A stretch of DNA of 64,000 nt from Bordetella petrii (lineage in GTDB: Bacteria; Pseudomonadota; Gammaproteobacteria; Burkholderiales; Burkholderiaceae_B). Below are positions 50,840 to 59,669 of this stretch, piece after piece. Within the stretch, counting starts at the first letter, position 1; every line of letters begins with the position of its first letter. The notes beneath the pieces were generated by a model. The model searched no databases. It saw only the letters and a list, made by a program, of their open reading frames with translations, and had not been told where the DNA came from. Location of the stretch: contig WMBV01000011.1 in the NCBI GenBank assembly GCA_017745595.1, positions 1-64,000 of the forward strand, read 5' to 3'. Position numbers and translations under genes: made by a program.

Positions 50840-52255
50840 TTAGGTAAGCCAGCTCGCAACTGAGCTTCCCAGCGGAGCGGGAGGAAGGGCCCAGTGCGGA
50901 GGAGTAGTGGACATCCATGCCACCGGATCCATCTGCTCAAGTATGCCAAAAGCCGACGATCGGCTACGGAGCACCGGTTTCAGATCTTCCACCGCTACAG
51001 GCTTATCAGGGGGCGCTCTCAGCCCCAGATCTTGCACCCACATCGACGTGCGAGTCAGCGACACTTTAATATGGTAGCTTCCGCCCTCCGTTGCTCTTCG
51101 GCTCAAGCCCACCAAGGCGCCAAGTGCCCCAAGATAAGCGGCCAGATAATCATTCAGTAAATGGGTGGGCGCGAGACGTGGCTTTCCTTGCACCGCCTCG
51201 CTCAGTGCAATTCCACTTACCGCCTGCGCCAGCGGATCAAATCCTTTGCGTGTGCCCCATGGCCCCTCGAAGCCAAAGGCACTAACAGAGACATACACGA
51301 TTCCGGGACGAAGACCCGCTGCACTCTCTGCGTCAAGGCCGTGACGCTTCATACTACCGGGCCGCCACGACTGCACCAGCACATCCGCCCGTCGCACCAA
51401 CGATTTAAAAGTCGCAAGGTCGCGCGGATCAACCAAGTCAATATATGCATTGCGCTTGCCCAGCCCCGTATCCATTATCTGGAGTACGGAATCAGGATGC
51501 GCGGGGTGCGATATACGCAGTACTTCCGCACCATGCTCCCCAAGACTGCGAGCAATGATGGGGCCTGCTATGACATGCGAAGCATCCAATACGCGCAAGT
51601 CATCCAAAGGTCTGGATATAGGACAAGGGCTTTCGGGCGGGCCATCACCAATTTTCTCCACTTCAATTAAGGGCGTGCTCAAGAGCACCTTTCCTTGTGG
51701 ATGCTTTTCCCATTCATCACGGGTGCGGGCAATCACTCCTGTCGCGCCATGCTGCGCGAATGTCTCTTCAAGCTCCGCTGCTTTTCTCAAGGATATTGCA
51801 GAAGTGATAGCCTCCACCGTATTTGGGCAATTGAGCAGGGCAAGAGTCTTATCGCGCAAATGGGAGTACGCACCGGCGATGAAGAACCATTTTTTGTCCG
51901 AAGTCTGATAAAAGCCAGCCCTCAGTTCGCGAGCCACGTCCAATCGAAGAGGAACGGCGTGGCCGCTTTGCCGCTGAAATGTCAATGGACATAAGCCGCA
52001 TAGGCTTTGAAGTGCATCGATGCAAATCACTTGACGCTCTTTTCCCGCATCGAGCCATCGCTGACTCACACCCAGTGCGATAGCAGAAATCACGGATGCG
52101 GATGCCGCAGCAAGACGATGAACTGTAGCTACGGGCGGCTCCTCACCAGTCAGCCTAAGGTCGGCGCTGTCTTGCCAGTGTTCTTGCTTCAAGCTGGTGA
52201 GCAAGCCATTAAGCGCAGCACGTGTATCCACTTGAAACGCAGTGGGTTGGTTCAT
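50840..52255 (-). CDS. CaiB/BaiF family (type III) CoA-transferase
   Basis: A 471-residue protein. The C-terminal part (about 215-440) is a typical family III CoA-transferase: LDDLRVLDASHVIAGPIIAR, GKRNAYIDL, and THLLNDYLAAYLGALGALVG with the likely catalytic Asp. The N-terminal 200 residues are a more diverged CaiB-like half, so it may be an internal pseudo-duplication. ATG 52255 has AAGGAG eight bases upstream. It follows the second Bug gene and probably activates the imported acid as a CoA ester. Confidence 0.85.
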   Translation of the reverse strand: MNQPTAFQVDTRAALNGLLTSLKQEHWQDSADLRLTGEEPPVATVHRLAAASASVISAIALGVSQRWLDAGKERQVICIDALQSLCGLCPLTFQRQSGHAVPLRLDVARELRAGFYQTSDKKWFFIAGAYSHLRDKTLALLNCPNTVEAITSAISLRKAAELEETFAQHGATGVIARTRDEWEKHPQGKVLLSTPLIEVEKIGDGPPESPCPISRPLDDLRVLDASHVIAGPIIARSLGEHGAEVLRISHPAHPDSVLQIMDTGLGKRNAYIDLVDPRDLATFKSLVRRADVLVQSWRPGSMKRHGLDAESAAGLRPGIVYVSVSAFGFEGPWGTRKGFDPLAQAVSGIALSEAVQGKPRLAPTHLLNDYLAAYLGALGALVGLSRRATEGGSYHIKVSLTRTSMWVQDLGLRAPPDKPVAVEDLKPVLRSRSSAFGILEQMDPVAWMSTTPPHWALPPAPLGSSVASWLT

Positions 52256-52341
52256 TATTTGAACTCCTTGCATTCGTAATTCGTGATCACTTCCTACACC
52301 GCGCACAGATAGCCCCATAGGCAGCCGTGTCAGCCTGCTAT

Positions 52342-53307
52342 TTACCTTTCCAAATGAATGTTTGCTACTACCTTTCCCCATTTCGTCATGTCCGACTGAA
52401 TACGTTGACGAAACTCTTCAGGGGTGTTGCCTATTGGTTGCGCGCCCAGTAGTTCTATATCACCTCGTATTTTTGGGTCCTTTAGTACCTTGACAACGTG
52501 CTGCGCGAGCAGATCGATAATGTGCTTGGGTGTACCTGCCGGGGCACTTAGGCCAAACCAAGTATCCACTTCAAAGCCTGGCACTCCGGACTCTGCGATC
52601 GTGAGCACGTCTCCCGGTGGCTCTCTTTCCCGACCTGTCGTCGCCAACGCGTGCAATTTTCCTGCTTTTATATAAGGCGTGGCTATGACAGGATTAACAA
52701 ACATGAAGGAGTTATGTCCTCCAAGCAGATCGGTCAGAGCGGGGCCTTGCCCCTTATAGGGGATATGACGTATATCGATACCCGCCATTTGAGCCAGCAA
52801 CTCGCCCGCTAGATGCGACGACACGCCGAAACCGGCAGATCCATAAGTCAATGACCCCGGCTTACTCCTGGCGAGCTGCAGCAACTGATCGAAGTTACTT
52901 GCCGGCAAATCGGCATTTCCGATCAGCATGAAATATGTCGACATTATGAGAGAGATCGGCGAGAAGTCCTTGATGTAGTCATAAGGCAATGAGTCGTTCA
53001 AGAACTGGTTCCACGTATCAGCGATATTGGTCAGCAACAGCGTGTAGCCATCGGGGGCAGATCTCGCCACAGCTGCCGCACCTACGGTACCTGAGGCACC
53101 AGGACGATTCTCTACAACAAAGGGCTCTCCCAGCTCCTGCTGCAGGGCATTGGCGACGATGCGTGCCGTGGCGTCCGCGGGTCCACCCGGGGAGAACGGG
53201 ACAATGATGTGAACAGGTTTGGCAGGATAGTCTTGAGCCTGCACAGCAGTGACAGGCACCAACACAACGATCAGGCACACGCATGCAAAAAACGTTCGTG
53301 ACATCAT
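52342..53307 (-). CDS. Bug/TctC family periplasmic solute receptor
   Basis: A 321-residue receptor with a signal peptide (cleaved after VQAQD), the loop VHIIVPFSPGGPADATARIV and VENRPGASGTVGAAAVARS. Only moderately similar to the receptor at 47598, so the two may bind different acids. First gene of the bug-caiB operon behind a palindromic operator. ATG 53307 has GGAG eight bases upstream. Confidence 0.92.
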   Translation of the reverse strand: MMSRTFFACVCLIVVLVPVTAVQAQDYPAKPVHIIVPFSPGGPADATARIVANALQQELGEPFVVENRPGASGTVGAAAVARSAPDGYTLLLTNIADTWNQFLNDSLPYDYIKDFSPISLIMSTYFMLIGNADLPASNFDQLLQLARSKPGSLTYGSAGFGVSSHLAGELLAQMAGIDIRHIPYKGQGPALTDLLGGHNSFMFVNPVIATPYIKAGKLHALATTGREREPPGDVLTIAESGVPGFEVDTWFGLSAPAGTPKHIIDLLAQHVVKVLKDPKIRGDIELLGAQPIGNTPEEFRQRIQSDMTKWGKVVANIHLER

Positions 53308-53323
53308 GATGAGTCTCCAAGTT

Positions 53324-53378
53324 TTTAATGCAACCGTCGTTGCATTAAAGATTATGCGGAAAACTCTTCTCGTGTCAC
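53324..53378 (-). promoter_or_regulatory. promoter and operator of the bug-caiB operon
   Basis: Minus strand: GTGACA (53373-53378), 16 nt, CATAAT (53351-53356), then a perfect palindrome with 11-bp arms TTTAATGCAAC / GTTGCATTAAA and a 4-nt centre (53324-53349) over the expected transcription start. It shares GCAAC-N4-GTTGC with 49721-49734. Likely target of the IclR protein encoded at 53547. Confidence 0.7.
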
Positions 53379-53546
53379 CCCTTTAAGCCTAAGTGGAAAC
53401 CCGTATCAGCGACTTCGTTGAGCCATCAGACTGAGAACGCGTGACAATACGATGCGGCGCGCATGGCCGGCAAATGCTTCAACGCAGCATGAATATGCGG
53501 AACATGGCGCAGGCCATCGATCAATGGCCTCGGCCACCGATACACC

Positions 53547-54290
53547 TCAAAGGCGGGCAATAATAGATTTCGCCTCGCGCTTAAGCAATTTCACTGTCGC
53601 TCCGAGAGACGAGGGAAAGCGAGACATAGGCCCAGTGATAACCAACGCCCCGATCAGGGACTCTGCAGCGATCGGAACCGCCACGCCCCATATATCAGGG
53701 CCGGTTTCTTCAACACTTACTGCATATCCATCTTTGCGGGCGGTCTCTATCTCTGTTTCGAGAGTCGCACGGCTGAGCCGCTGCTCGCGGCGCGTTGCAC
53801 CAGGTTCAAGCGAAGTCAAATAGTCTTGCAGCAGAGTGGAAGATAGATGCGCCAGCATCACCTTCCCCACCGCCCCAGTGTGCAATGGACGGCGCTCGCC
53901 TACATTCAAAATTCGTCGTATAGGCTGTGTGCTTTCCATGGTTGCGAAACACAGCCGATACGGGAACTGCAACACGAAAGCTCCCGCCGATTCGCCCGTC
54001 GAATCCCGCAGATTCAACAGGCTCATGTCGCAAAGTCCCGAAATGACGAAATGTCGTTTGAATGCTTCGCCCAGCACGAGCGCGTCAGATCCCAACAGAT
54101 ACCCTGTGCCCGACCCCGTCCGAGTAACCAAGTTCGCCCGTTCCAGCCCTTCTAGCAATCGAAATGCAGAGCTTTTGTTGACCTTGAGCTCGTTCGTCAC
54201 CATTTCCAACGAAACAGGCCCATGCCATTTGGCAAGAAGCATCAAAATGGCAATGCCGCGCTCAAGCGGCGATCTGGTGGGAGAACTCAT
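53547..54290 (-). CDS. IclR-family transcriptional regulator
   Basis: A 247-residue regulator: N-terminal winged helix (SPLERGIAILMLLAKWHGPV, then LKVNKSSAFRLLEGLERANL) and the IclR effector domain (TGAVGKVMLAHL, then EEGPDIWGVAVPI-like segment). It normally represses a nearby catabolic operon until an aromatic or organic acid binds. ATG 54290 starts just before the winged helix; a TTG at 54329 is possible. It is placed upstream of bug-caiB on the same strand. A degenerate GCAAC half-site at 54304 may allow autoregulation. Confidence 0.88.
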   Translation of the reverse strand: MSSPTRSPLERGIAILMLLAKWHGPVSLEMVTNELKVNKSSAFRLLEGLERANLVTRTGSGTGYLLGSDALVLGEAFKRHFVISGLCDMSLLNLRDSTGESAGAFVLQFPYRLCFATMESTQPIRRILNVGERRPLHTGAVGKVMLAHLSSTLLQDYLTSLEPGATRREQRLSRATLETEIETARKDGYAVSVEETGPDIWGVAVPIAAESLIGALVITGPMSRFPSSLGATVKLLKREAKSIIARL

Positions 54291-54445
54291 AGGAAGAATT
54301 TGTGCAACTGTCGCGATTGTGACCGACAATCAGGAACGGCCACGACTTGGCCGACCGTCACTGTACGATACGATGTCCATGTTGGCAAACAGCATTCCTA
54401 GAATGAGATTGACGGTGTGCTGCGGACTTCAAGGAGCCCGATTGA

Positions 54446-56023
54446 CTATTTGCGAACCCAGCGCCCCATTCCGTTGTCGTCGTAATACTTGATATCAAAC
54501 CCGCTGACCTGGTCCTTGTCTACGTTAAAGGTCAGGGACGCCAGCGAATCGACCAGTGCAGCCTCGCCGGCCGGCGCGAAAGCGAACGTATTGCCATCCC
54601 AGTGGCGCAGCGGAAAGCGCATGTTCTTGGGGCCGAGGACCAGCGTCAACGCGCCATCGGCTTCTTGGATTTCGGCGGCGCCGAAATAGGCATTGTCGAA
54701 GCGGCCGGTATACAGGCGCAACGCTTTCGCCGGCGCCGGATCAGCCGGCCTGGCCTGTGACGACAAATCGGCCTGTGGCGCGAATATTCCCTTCATGGCG
54801 CTGTTATAGATAGCGTACCAGTCCCGCGTGGGCTTGCCATAAAGCGCGGTATCGATGAAAGTCGCGACGACAGACTCGGCGGCACCCACCGGAGCGCCAT
54901 TGGTCAGCACGACAATGCCGATACCCGCGGACGGCACGATCTTGAACGAGGTTCCTGTACCCACCAAAAAGGCGCCGGAATGCCCCATCGAAGGGCGGCC
55001 GCCCGTTTCGGTGTTGACGTTGAAGCCGTAGCCGTAGAAGCCCGAGCGTGATGCGAGGTCGTGTGACCGCGCGCTGAACGACTGGGGCGACAGTGCGGGA
55101 AGCAGCGCACCCGCGGCGATCATCGGCTTGCCACGGTGCTCGCCGTCGGCCAGCAGCAGCTTGAGCCATTCGGCCATGTCAACGACATTGGAGGACGCGC
55201 CGCCCGCGGGCGCCTGCTGATCCGCGTCGAGCTGCCCCAGCGGCACGAATACGCCCTTCTGATACCCGTGCAAGACGGCCCGGTTGTCGCGCGCCATGTA
55301 ATCGGCGTAGCGATAGCTCGTTGCCGTCATCCCCAAGGGTTTTAACAGCACCTCGTCGGCCAGCGACTCCCAGGGCAGGCCCGCGGCCGCCGCGACGGCC
55401 TCCGCGCCGATGGTCGTGCCAAAGTTGGCATAGTGATAAGAGGTGCGGAACGCGTCCAGCGGTAGTTGCCCCAGGCGGGCGATGATGTCGTTGCGCTGGA
55501 ACCCCAGGTCTTCAAGGTTGTCGCCGGCCGTGCCGGGCAGACCAGAGCGATGGGAAAAGAAATCGCCGATCGTGGCGTTCTGCGACACATAGGCGTTGCC
55601 GAGCTTGAAATCCGGCAAGTAGCGGATGACCGGATCGTCCCAGGCGATCGTACCCTTGGTCACCTCGATTGCCGCCACAGTCGACGTGAGCGACTTCGAG
55701 AGCGAGGCGATCTCGAACACCGTCTGCGCATCCACCGGCTGGTCCCGCCCAAGCTCGCGCACGCCATAGCCGCTGGCCAGAACCGTCTTGCCGTCGATGA
55801 CCACGGCGACCGCCATGCCCGGAACCTGGCTGCGCTTCAAGATTTCTGCGACGACGTCGGGCAGCGCCTTGACCGCCAGCTCTTTGCTGTCTTTGGGGAT
55901 GGCGATGGCATCGGCCGACGGGTTGGAGCGGCTGTCGATGGAGACCGTCTGGGACCAGGCGGTCATGCAGCAAGCCAGGGCAAACAGAGCAACCCCGGAG
56001 ATAAGTGATTTTTTGCGTGTCAT
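54446..56023 (-). CDS. serine hydrolase of the beta-lactamase/PBP fold
   Basis: A 525-residue exported protein: signal peptide to about residue 25, then a class C-type domain with SLSK (S-x-x-K), YHYANFG (Y-x-N) and HSGAF in place of KTG. A separate C-terminal domain of about 100 residues (DUF3471-like, ALRLYTGRFDNAYFG) follows. Such proteins are D-aminopeptidases, esterases or penicillin-binding hydrolases rather than resistance beta-lactamases. It is last of three minus-strand genes, eight bases after the barrel gene. Confidence 0.88.
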   Translation of the reverse strand: MTRKKSLISGVALFALACCMTAWSQTVSIDSRSNPSADAIAIPKDSKELAVKALPDVVAEILKRSQVPGMAVAVVIDGKTVLASGYGVRELGRDQPVDAQTVFEIASLSKSLTSTVAAIEVTKGTIAWDDPVIRYLPDFKLGNAYVSQNATIGDFFSHRSGLPGTAGDNLEDLGFQRNDIIARLGQLPLDAFRTSYHYANFGTTIGAEAVAAAAGLPWESLADEVLLKPLGMTATSYRYADYMARDNRAVLHGYQKGVFVPLGQLDADQQAPAGGASSNVVDMAEWLKLLLADGEHRGKPMIAAGALLPALSPQSFSARSHDLASRSGFYGYGFNVNTETGGRPSMGHSGAFLVGTGTSFKIVPSAGIGIVVLTNGAPVGAAESVVATFIDTALYGKPTRDWYAIYNSAMKGIFAPQADLSSQARPADPAPAKALRLYTGRFDNAYFGAAEIQEADGALTLVLGPKNMRFPLRHWDGNTFAFAPAGEAALVDSLASLTFNVDKDQVSGFDIKYYDDNGMGRWVRK

Positions 56024-56030
56024 GATGATC

Positions 56031-57233
56031 TCAGAACCCCATTTGATAAGCGACGCGAAAAACGCCCTGGTTGATGAGCAGCGCCTGATCGCGCTGATGT
56101 GTCAGCCCGGCCTGCACGATGAAGCCAACTGGCGTGACGTAGGTGATCGCAGCGGAAACCGCCCAGTCCAGTTCGCCTTGCAGCCCGAACCGCGCGAGCT
56201 TCTCGTCGCTACCCGACAGCTTGCGCACGGCGGCAGTGCCCGTCAATTGCCAGCGGTCGCGGGCCAGAGACAGCGACGTCACGGCATTGCCGTTAGAAAC
56301 CGGCGCCCCCATGAACGCGCTGGAGAAGGTCGCCTCGTTGTACCAACTTGCGCTCCAGCCCTGGCCCACCGGCGCGTCGTACCGCAAGCGGACCGACACG
56401 GTATTGGCGCTTTTCCCGTGGCCGGGCTCCCTATGCAGTTGCCCTGCGTCCAAGCCGCCGGACCAGCCCTCTAGCCCGGGCAGCTCGCGAAAGTCATAAG
56501 ACAGAATGAAAGACTTCATCTGATCGCTGAAGGCTGGCGGCTGATCGGGGCTGATGAAGCCCTGATCAACGCTGAGCCGGCGGTTCAGGCTGCTATCGTC
56601 ACGTTTGAACAACACGGCAGCCACGGAATGCGTCCCGGCGCCCGTGGTACCCAAGGTGTAGCGGCCGCCCACGCCTATCGAGCCGCGGAACTCCTGGTTC
56701 TCGTTGTAGCCGCTGTACAGGCCGTCGATGACATGCCAGGCGTCGCCGAAGCCGAGGTCCATCTTGCCGCCGTACAGGGCGTAATTGTCCGCGGTATAGG
56801 CGGCGAACAGGTTGTCCAGGCCAACGCCCAGGTCCGAGAAAGCGTTGTCCTTGGTTTCGTTGGTCGACGAGTCGAAAGTTGCCTTGGCGCGGACCGAAAA
56901 CCGCTGTGTCAGCTGCAGGACCAAGGCGGCTTCCGCCGTCGGCTGCACGCTGCTCCAGTGCGAACGCGGAATCTGTCCGTTGTCGTCCCGGATGCCAAAA
57001 TAGCCGGTGTAGCCGGTCATCAGCAGGAATCTGCCGTTCAGCCGCGGATAGTCGCCCAGCCCGTCGCCCAGCGCGCTATAAGGCGTGAGGAAGATTTCGG
57101 TCTTGAAGATATCCCTGCCCTCTTGCGCGGACGCCTGCGGCATGACGCAGGCAAGCCAGGCCAGGACCAGGGCCTTGCCGAACCGTGGACGGGCGCGCTT
57201 GCGCACAGCCGCCCCCGTCCCGACTCCGTTCAC
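56031..57233 (-). CDS. outer-membrane beta-barrel protein of unknown function
   Basis: A 400-residue protein: signal peptide (ALVLAWLACVMPQASAQ), then alternating amphipathic strands and a terminal phenylalanine (FRVAYQMGF), typical of an outer-membrane barrel. I do not recognise the family. It overlaps the AmpH-like gene by ATGA and is followed closely by a second serine hydrolase, so the three are co-expressed; a role in uptake of peptidoglycan or D-amino-acid peptides is only a guess. Confidence 0.7.
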   Translation of the reverse strand: MNGVGTGAAVRKRARPRFGKALVLAWLACVMPQASAQEGRDIFKTEIFLTPYSALGDGLGDYPRLNGRFLLMTGYTGYFGIRDDNGQIPRSHWSSVQPTAEAALVLQLTQRFSVRAKATFDSSTNETKDNAFSDLGVGLDNLFAAYTADNYALYGGKMDLGFGDAWHVIDGLYSGYNENQEFRGSIGVGGRYTLGTTGAGTHSVAAVLFKRDDSSLNRRLSVDQGFISPDQPPAFSDQMKSFILSYDFRELPGLEGWSGGLDAGQLHREPGHGKSANTVSVRLRYDAPVGQGWSASWYNEATFSSAFMGAPVSNGNAVTSLSLARDRWQLTGTAAVRKLSGSDEKLARFGLQGELDWAVSAAITYVTPVGFIVQAGLTHQRDQALLINQGVFRVAYQMGF

Positions 57234-58375
57234 CGGGCCAGCTCAGCCGCTAGTTCGCGCACTTGGGAATGGATGTTCCCGAACATGGCAAAGTTCACGC
57301 GGCTGGCAACGACGAATATGCCCAGCCCACGGTTGGGCGATAGCACCGCGTAACTCATGAATCCGCCGAGGCCGCCGCTTTTTCCCAGCAACAGCGGCGA
57401 GCCATTGCGAGGCAAGCTTACGACCCAGCCCAGGCCCATGCCGTCGGCGTCGGTGACCTCCGTGCCCACCACGGATTTCAGGCCGTCGTAAGGCAGCCAC
57501 AGCGTGTGGGCCAGAACCGAGGCCTCATTCGACTGCCGCGCGCCCTCCAGGTGCCAACGCATCCAGCGCGCCATGTCACCCGCCGTGGAATAGACGCCCG
57601 CGCTGGCGTGCATCACGTCGGGCACGATGGCGTTCGGATCGGGTTTATCAAAGGGATCCAGCCCCGTCATCAGGCGCGGCTTCTGCGCGTCATTCAGCAC
57701 ATTGGTCGTGTCGACCAGGCCCGCGGGCTGCGCGACCTCGCTGGCCAGCAAGGCCGAATAATCCGCCCCGCCCGCTTTGGCCAGCGCATCGCCGAGCAAG
57801 CCGTAGCCCAAGTTCGAGTAAAGGGTGGTGGTTCCCGGCGCGTAGGCCGGCTTGTTGGCGCCGACCCATTTCCAGTAATACGCCCGGTCGAACACCGCGA
57901 ACGGATTCTCGGACGGCTTGGCATCCGGATCCGGCAGTTCGCGCGGCAGGCCCGCGGAATGTGTCGCCAGATCCAGCAGCGTCATGGGGCGGCCATTGGC
58001 CTCGACGCTGGCGTTCTCAGGCGCGAATTTCGCCAGAGGGTCGGTCAGCCTGACCTTGCCCTTGGCTGCCAGTGACGCCAATACGTCGCCGGCAAAGACC
58101 TTCGATACCGATGCGATCCGGAAAATGGAGTTTTCGTCCGGCTCGACGCTGCTGCCCGGCGCGGTCTCGCCGTATCCTTGAATGACGGTGTCATCGCCGC
58201 GCACGACAGCGATGATCAGGCCCGGCGCCCCCGCATTCAGGTAAAGCTGCATCCCTGCCATCGAAACAGCGTCTTCCAGGGCCAGGTCGGCCGCATTGGA
58301 GGTATTGGCGCTCAACGCACAAGAGGCGCTCAACGCAAGAAAGGCAAAACGGGATAGAAAGCGTGAGGCCGGCAT
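57230..58375 (-). CDS. AmpH/AmpC-like D-alanyl-D-alanine carboxypeptidase or beta-lactamase-related hydrolase
   Basis: A 381-residue periplasmic serine hydrolase with signal peptide (to about 28), SVSK nucleophile motif, YSNLGYG (Y-x-N) and GKSGGLGG near the end. The pattern matches AmpH-type carboxypeptidase/endopeptidases rather than true AmpC (which has KTG). First gene of the hydrolase-barrel-hydrolase operon; the GAF-LytTR regulator gene lies 150 bases upstream on the same strand. Confidence 0.85.
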   Translation of the reverse strand: MPASRFLSRFAFLALSASCALSANTSNAADLALEDAVSMAGMQLYLNAGAPGLIIAVVRGDDTVIQGYGETAPGSSVEPDENSIFRIASVSKVFAGDVLASLAAKGKVRLTDPLAKFAPENASVEANGRPMTLLDLATHSAGLPRELPDPDAKPSENPFAVFDRAYYWKWVGANKPAYAPGTTTLYSNLGYGLLGDALAKAGGADYSALLASEVAQPAGLVDTTNVLNDAQKPRLMTGLDPFDKPDPNAIVPDVMHASAGVYSTAGDMARWMRWHLEGARQSNEASVLAHTLWLPYDGLKSVVGTEVTDADGMGLGWVVSLPRNGSPLLLGKSGGLGGFMSYAVLSPNRGLGIFVVASRVNFAMFGNIHSQVRELAAELAR

Positions 58376-58524
58376 GCCGATACTCCAAGTAGCTCAGGGA
58401 CCAGGAAACTCGCAGCAGACGAGATAATCCCAAAGACTTCGGCAACCGCCAACTTGCAGGGACGAAACAACATTCCGGCGTGACGAACTGCATATCCGCC
58501 ATACGGCCCGGGCGCGTTGCCGGG

Positions 58525-59442
58525 TCAGATCCCGATGCGTTCGCGCAGGGTCCGCCGATAAGAACGCGAGACCGGCCAGGCTTCGGCCACCGACCGCATC
58601 CTGATCAGCCAGCGGTCAACGCTTCTGCGGTCGACGTCCATGACATGCAGCGCGTTGACAATGGCGGTGCGATGCACGCGGAAGAAGATTTTCTCGGACA
58701 GCAGGGACGACCACATCCCCAGGGGACGCAAATCAAGCACCATCGACCCATCGGCCAGCCAGACCTCGCTGTAGTTTCCCGCTGACCGCAAACCCACGAT
58801 GTATTCGGGCTGCACGCCCCGCACCACCCCGCGCATGCTCAGGTAGACCACGGAAGTCGAGTTGTCGTACATCGCCGCCCGGTTCCGGTCGTGGCCGCCC
58901 GCGTACTTGGCCTGCCCGATCAGATTGGCGCATTGGAATAGCGCATTCACCTCGGCGTCGGTCCAGTGGCCGCGCTGTGCCGTGGTATCGAACCCGATGA
59001 TGCCGTAGAGCTTATTGTCATGGAAAACCGGCACGCTCAGCACGCTCTTGTTGCCCTGGCGCAGGAATTCGGCCTGGATCGTTCGCGCGGTCCGCGGCAG
59101 CCCCCGCACATCATAAATGGCCACGGCCTGCCCTTTTACCAAGTACCGATGCAGCCATGCAATCAACGTGGTCGGAACATCCTGAAGCTCGGCGACGAAC
59201 GGCGTCGTCTGGCCGCGGCACCATTCGTGGGTATTACGCAGGCGGAGCAGGTCGGGACGATATTCGATCATCCAGGCGCGATCCACGTCGGACGTTTCGC
59301 CCATGAAGGCCAGGAGTTCCGATATCGCATCGTCGACGGGGTGCATGAGCAGACTCATCGCGCAGCGATAGACCCAGGCCGATGAAGGCCCAGGCTCGAG
59401 CTCCGTTATGGTGTGAGTCTTATATTGGCCTGCATCCTTCAC
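58525..59442 (-). CDS. GAF-LytTR transcriptional regulator
   Basis: A 305-residue cytoplasmic regulator. The first half looks like a GAF sensor (FLRQGNKSVLSVPVFHDNKL, then YGIIGFDTT). The second half is a LytTR DNA-binding domain (EYIVGLRSAGNYSEVWLADG, FFRVHRTAIVNALHV). There is no receiver domain, so it senses a ligand directly. GTG 59442 is preferred with GGAGG six to seven bases upstream. Probably controls the AmpH-barrel operon downstream. Confidence 0.85.
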   Translation of the reverse strand: MKDAGQYKTHTITELEPGPSSAWVYRCAMSLLMHPVDDAISELLAFMGETSDVDRAWMIEYRPDLLRLRNTHEWCRGQTTPFVAELQDVPTTLIAWLHRYLVKGQAVAIYDVRGLPRTARTIQAEFLRQGNKSVLSVPVFHDNKLYGIIGFDTTAQRGHWTDAEVNALFQCANLIGQAKYAGGHDRNRAAMYDNSTSVVYLSMRGVVRGVQPEYIVGLRSAGNYSEVWLADGSMVLDLRPLGMWSSLLSEKIFFRVHRTAIVNALHVMDVDRRSVDRWLIRMRSVAEAWPVSRSYRRTLRERIGI

Positions 59443-59669
59443 TTGCGATCCTCCCCGGGCCGCCAAATTCTGTGTTATTCAGGCACTTTTTGGAATATCT
59501 TGATTCTAAGAGAGATGCGGCAACGGGACAATTACTGATTCCGGTGGGGCCGGCAGGGACGCTGGCGGGCGCAAGCCCTTGCGCCCGCTGGCTTAGAATA
59601 GGCGCTTCGCCGAAAGAACCGTCATGGCCATGGCCATGAAGGGCTTTCATTCAACCCAATGTGGTGAAA

